DNA of 64,000 nt from Bacillus alkalicellulosilyticus (GTDB taxonomy: Bacteria; Bacillota; Bacilli; Bacillales; Bacillaceae_F), in assembly GCF_002019795.1 (NCBI RefSeq), contig NZ_KV917381.1, forward strand, positions 698,001-762,000, in the 5' to 3' direction. Within the stretch, counting starts at the first letter, position 1. Each line of letters starts with the position of its first letter. Below, one piece after another: positions 61,084-64,000 of this stretch. A program made the position numbers and the translations under genes. The notes under the pieces are model-generated. The model was not told the origin of the DNA, searched no databases, and saw nothing but the letters and a program-made list of their open reading frames with translations.

Positions 61084-61608
61084 ATGATTATTAAAATGAC
61101 ACAATCCAATATGGATAATTATAATAAATCAAACGACGGCTTCACTGTTAGTGGAAGAATCATTCCAAAGTATGAAGACCAAACTTGGACATATACCGAA
61201 GAAGTATTTTCGGAAACATATATCAAAAAATATGACGATGAAGAAATTCCTGTTGATTATGTTGAGGATCAAAAGAAAGCAGTCTTTTTTTATTTCTCTA
61301 AGAACAACTGCATCGGTCAAATTAGACTTCGAGAACATTGGAATGGATATGCCTATATAGAAGATATTGCTGTTGCCAAAGAATATAGAGAAAAAGGTGT
61401 TGGAACGGCATTAATACATCAAGCAATAGAATGGGCAAAAGAGAAGAAGTTTTGTGGTCTCATGCTAGAAACTCAAGATATAAATGTCTCAGCGTGTCGT
61501 TTTTATGCCAAAAACAACTTTACCATCGGGTCAATTGATACGATGCTGTATTCTAATTTTTCAACAGCGAATGAAGTAGCTATCATTTGGTACTATAAAT
61601 TTAAATAA
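61084..61608 (+). CDS. satA: Streptothricin N-acetyltransferase
   Basis: A 174-residue GNAT enzyme. MIIKMTQSNMDNYNKSNDGF and the central YIEDIAVAKEYREKGVGTAL (about 93-112), with the REKGVG loop, then CGLMLETQDINVSACRFYAK (about 128-147) match streptothricin acetyltransferases (SatA/YyaR). They inactivate streptothricin by acetylating the beta-lysine chain. AAAAGGAG precedes the ATG. Similar to B. subtilis YyaR. Resistance is likely but untested. Confidence 0.9.
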   Translation: MIIKMTQSNMDNYNKSNDGFTVSGRIIPKYEDQTWTYTEEVFSETYIKKYDDEEIPVDYVEDQKKAVFFYFSKNNCIGQIRLREHWNGYAYIEDIAVAKEYREKGVGTALIHQAIEWAKEKKFCGLMLETQDINVSACRFYAKNNFTIGSIDTMLYSNFSTANEVAIIWYYKFK

Positions 61609-61614
61609 TGGGGT

Positions 61615-62043
61615 ATGAAGATGAAGAATGTATGTAAAGCAAATATTGATGATTTAGACAAGCTAGTAAACATTGATTGTGAAGTAATTGGGAATCCAAG
61701 TAGACGTAACACCATTAAGAAATCAATTGAACAAGGGCAATGTATCATTGCAAAAGAAGGGGAAGATATTGTAGGTTTTTTACTTTATGATATAACGTTT
61801 TTTGAATGTACGTTTATCTCTCTCATTATCGTTTCACCATCGAGCAGAAGAAGAGGGTATGCAAGTTTGTTGATGGAATCTTTGATGGATGCAGCTCCTA
61901 CTACCAAGGTGTTTTCATCTACTAACCAATCTAATATTAATATGCAGAAAGTTTTTGAAGCAAATGGATTTATCCAGAGTGGAATAGTTGAGAACTTAGA
62001 TGAAGGAGATCCTGAAATTATTTACTTTAAATCCGGGCGGTAG
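61615..62043 (+). CDS. GNAT acetyltransferase
   Basis: A 142-residue enzyme with FISLIIVSPSSRRRGYASLL (about 74-93), acetyl-CoA loop SRRRGYAS, and TNQSNINMQKVFEANGFIQS. Two possible starts, 61615 or 61621. It begins 6 bp after satA, so co-transcription is likely. Substrate unknown. Confidence 0.83.
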   Translation: MKMKNVCKANIDDLDKLVNIDCEVIGNPSRRNTIKKSIEQGQCIIAKEGEDIVGFLLYDITFFECTFISLIIVSPSSRRRGYASLLMESLMDAAPTTKVFSSTNQSNINMQKVFEANGFIQSGIVENLDEGDPEIIYFKSGR

Positions 62044-62125
62044 TTTTTCATTCAACTAGAAAATAAGAATAGTGAAAACTACGTTGCAATATGATATAGT
62101 AAGTGGAAATAAGAGGTGGGTATTT

Positions 62126-62182
62126 ATGGATATTTATAATCCGGCAAATAATTCGTTAGTACAACTACATCATATAAACTAG
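62126..62182 (+). CDS. Candidate leader peptide
   Basis: An 18-codon frame (MDIYNPANNSLVQLHHIN) with AGAGGTGGG 9 bp before its ATG. Its stop codon TAG is the first part of a hairpin (TAGTCTT...AAGACTA, 62180-62223, with inner CGATTTTTAAAAATCG). A terminator follows at 62233. The arrangement resembles ribosome-stalling leaders of inducible resistance genes. Confidence 0.5.
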   Translation: MDIYNPANNSLVQLHHIN

Positions 62183-62232
62183 TCTTGCTATTCGATTTTT
62201 AAAAATCGTACATAGGAAGACTATTTGCTATA

Positions 62233-62278
62233 AACCGTATTTGATTAAGTTAACACTTACATCAAGTGCGGTTTTTTT
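62233..62278 (+). terminator. Terminator (attenuator) in the HAD leader
   Basis: AACCGTATTTGAT pairs with ATCAAGTGCGGTT (two G-U pairs), extended by an inner TAAGT/ACTTA, then TTTTTTT. It lies between the leader peptide and the HAD gene at 62362, so read-through must be regulated for expression. Confidence 0.75.
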
Positions 62279-62361
62279 ATTTTATTGGGGGGTGATAAAC
62301 TACTTTGAACATTTTGTGCGAGTGGAAGAATAATGTGATTTCAACTGAGGGAGGACGTTTA

Positions 62362-63054
62362 ATGACAATCAAAGCGATTTTTCTAGATTTTTATGGAACC
62401 GTTGTACATGAAGATGAAAAAATCATTAATAGGATTTGCCAGCAAATCAAAGAAAACTCACCCACAAAATCGACCGTAAAAGAAATTGGTGGGGTTTGGT
62501 GGGAAGAACTGGCTAGGTTGTTTAGAAAAAGTTATGGTGCGAATTTCAGATATCAGAGAACTTTAGAAGAAAGTTCATTACAAAAGACGTTATCTCATTT
62601 TCATTCATCATTAGATGAAACGACTTTGTGTGAAGAAATGTTTGACTATTGGATGAGGCCTGATATTTTTCCCGATTCAGTTACATTTCTTAGTGATAAT
62701 ACGTTGCCTGTCTATATATTATCTAATATTGACCGCGATGATATTTTAAAAGCTATGAAAGCACATCAAATATCAGTTGAGGATGTTATCACAAGCGAGG
62801 ATGTAAAATCGTATAAGCCAAGGCCAGAAATGTTTAATTATGCCTTAGAATTAAGTGGATTGACGCCATCTGAGGTCATCCACGTAGGCGATTCACTATC
62901 TAGTGACGTTGCAGGAGCCAATCATGTAGGAATAAGAAGTGTCTGGGTGAATAGAACTGATAGAGTTAATAAAGGCGAAAAGAAACCAGATTACGAAATT
63001 AAGGCTCTAGATGAATTGACACACATTATTAATTCAATTGGGGTGAGCAAATGA
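62362..63054 (+). CDS. HAD-family hydrolase
   Basis: A 230-residue phosphatase beginning MTIKAIFLDFYGTVVHEDEK (motif I DFYGT, about 8-12) after GGAGG. VYILSNIDRDDILKAM (motif II), DVKSYKPRPEMFNYAL (the Lys) and VIHVGDSLSSDVAGAN (motif III) are intact. Length and motifs match YjjG/DehII-type enzymes. The TGA of this gene overlaps the ATG of the next (ATGA), so the two are translationally coupled. Confidence 0.85.
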   Translation: MTIKAIFLDFYGTVVHEDEKIINRICQQIKENSPTKSTVKEIGGVWWEELARLFRKSYGANFRYQRTLEESSLQKTLSHFHSSLDETTLCEEMFDYWMRPDIFPDSVTFLSDNTLPVYILSNIDRDDILKAMKAHQISVEDVITSEDVKSYKPRPEMFNYALELSGLTPSEVIHVGDSLSSDVAGANHVGIRSVWVNRTDRVNKGEKKPDYEIKALDELTHIINSIGVSK

Positions 63055-63500
63055 GTGGAAGTCTCAAAGCGATTTCAAAAGAGAATGTAGAAGAGTGCTC
63101 AGTACTCTACAGAAAGGTTTTTAATAGTGACCCTTGGAATGATGGGTGGTTACTTGACGATGTTAAAGAGCGCCTATCAGACATTATAAGTAATCCGCAT
63201 TATTGGGGTGTAGGTTTATATAGTGATGGAGGTAGACTAGTAGGCTTTCTGGTTGGCTATTCAGAAAAGTGGCTACAGGAACGTCATTTTCATGTAATAG
63301 AATTATGTGTGGATTTGGATTTCCAAAACAAAGGTATTGGCACTAGATTAATAACTGCACTTGAAAACTATTGTAACGAAGTGGGGATAAATAACATTTA
63401 TCTTGTAACTGCTAAAGGTGGACAGGCCGAACATTTTTATAATAAAAATGATTTTATTACTAATTCACAATTGATTATGATGTCAAAGGCTTTAGACTAA
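63051..63500 (+). CDS. GNAT acetyltransferase
   Basis: A 149-residue enzyme with the family core VIELCVDLDFQNKGIGTRLI (about 83-102), NKGIG loop, and YLVTAKGGQAEHFYNKNDF. The N terminus SGSLKAISKENVEECSVLYR precedes a variable region with DPWNDGW. Overlaps the HAD gene by 4 bp. Substrate unknown. Confidence 0.83.
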   Translation: MSGSLKAISKENVEECSVLYRKVFNSDPWNDGWLLDDVKERLSDIISNPHYWGVGLYSDGGRLVGFLVGYSEKWLQERHFHVIELCVDLDFQNKGIGTRLITALENYCNEVGINNIYLVTAKGGQAEHFYNKNDFITNSQLIMMSKALD

Positions 63501-63541
63501 TAGAATCGGGGAAAGTTACTTAATAAAAAGTAGGGATGTAT

Positions 63542-63907
63542 ATGTATTTTAGGTACCATGTAAATTACATTAGCCCAAAAACAGGTATGCCAGTTGGTAT
63601 ATTTGTAGCAGTAGGGCATTTAGTTGATGAGAGAAGGATGTTAGAAGAAGAGATACAAACCTATTGGGAACAACGTAAATACTTTGAAGAAGTATTACCT
63701 GTCCCACCCTTCTATTGGGAAGGCAATCCATTGGGGGCAGTGACCTGGTTCAAAGAAAATAAACATACCGATAAACTGATTAATCAAATGACATTTTACT
63801 TTGAGATGTTAAGGAAATATGATGTTGCATTAGTGAAAACAAAAAGTGATAATCCGGGTAAAATAATATATGAAGATGACTATCAAGTTGCTGTAATTAA
63901 AGATTAG
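63542..63907 (+). CDS. Hypothetical protein
   Basis: A 121-residue soluble protein (MYFRYHVNYISPKTGMPVGI..., ending NPGKIIYEDDYQVAVIKD). The start at 63542 suits the AGTAGGG ribosome binding site better than the ATG two codons earlier. Middle: MLEEEIQTYWEQRKYFEEVL. A strand-helix domain of unknown role, widely seen in Bacillus accessory regions. Not assigned. Confidence 0.5.
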   Translation: MYFRYHVNYISPKTGMPVGIFVAVGHLVDERRMLEEEIQTYWEQRKYFEEVLPVPPFYWEGNPLGAVTWFKENKHTDKLINQMTFYFEMLRKYDVALVKTKSDNPGKIIYEDDYQVAVIKD

Positions 63908-63921
63908 TATCTTTCGTATTC

Positions 63922-63950
63922 AAAGGCTTCCTTTATATGAGGATGCCTTT
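63922..63950 (+). terminator. Intrinsic terminator
   Basis: AAAGGC/GCCTTT outer stem with TTCCT/AGGAT inner pairing, followed by a T-rich tail. It ends the gene at 63542. Confidence 0.65.
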
Positions 63951-64000
63951 TTCTTTGTGAACTAAAAAGGGAATTAATGTTAATATAGGAAGTGTATAGT

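Noticed and set aside
47221-63907. Integron-like gene cassette array
   Set aside because: No integron integrase, and no attC-like imperfect palindromes recur at gene junctions.

Overview
The window looks like a chromosomal segment of a low-GC, endospore-forming member of the Bacillaceae, most likely a moderately salt- or alkali-tolerant one. Spore proteins SspK and gamma-type SspE are present. Several genes have recognisable Bacillus subtilis counterparts in nearly the same order: yfhD, yfhE, yfhF, recX, yfhH, sspK, yfhJ, yfhP, mutY, a yfhS-like gene, fabL, sspE, ygaC, ygaD. An ectABC ectoine operon supplies osmoprotection. Ribosome binding sites are strong and TTG/GTG starts are common, as in Firmicutes.

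Layout. 0-11 kb: a nitrate/nitrite carrier behind a TnrA-like box; a YfiT-type bacillithiol transferase; a four-gene operon pairing a B12-binding sensor-like protein with a STAS protein, a PC4-like protein and a pentapeptide protein; lipoproteins and a hemerythrin; then ectABC on the minus strand. 11-24 kb: the yfh block, interrupted by an eight-copy 52-bp palindromic array, a tRNA-shaped attenuator-like leader in front of an acetyltransferase gene, a broken IS200/IS605-type tnpB element just upstream of recX, lactate permease, a chromate transporter pair and a four-box repeat. 24-39 kb: a MerR regulator; two ECF sigma/anti-sigma pairs (one sigma gene is frameshifted, the other has a good autoregulatory promoter); a ccdA/resA-like pair with small membrane proteins; a serine hydrolase; a second four-box repeat and a decayed gene fragment; an oxidoreductase and an aminotransferase. 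39-43 kb: fabL, sspE, ygaC and ygaD.

43-64 kb: about thirty short genes, nearly all on the plus strand with their own ribosome binding sites. They resemble small-molecule modification and drug-resistance enzymes: GNAT acetyltransferases (including a streptothricin acetyltransferase), an aminoglycoside 6-adenylyltransferase, an APH-like kinase, a CPT-like kinase, HAD phosphatases, DinB, GrpB and methyltransferases. One minus-strand methyltransferase lies behind a complete ZTP (pfl) riboswitch. One HAD-GNAT pair lies behind an 18-codon leader peptide and terminator. One HAD gene has no AUG, GUG or UUG start.

The strongest candidates for undescribed biology are the anticodon-less tRNA-like leader at 13.2-13.3 kb, the ZTP riboswitch on a methyltransferase gene, the B12-STAS operon, and two non-adjacent four-box repeats with identical 50/73/50 spacing. 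No CRISPR array, rRNA or canonical tRNA gene was seen. All functional statements rest on reading motifs by eye, without database searches.
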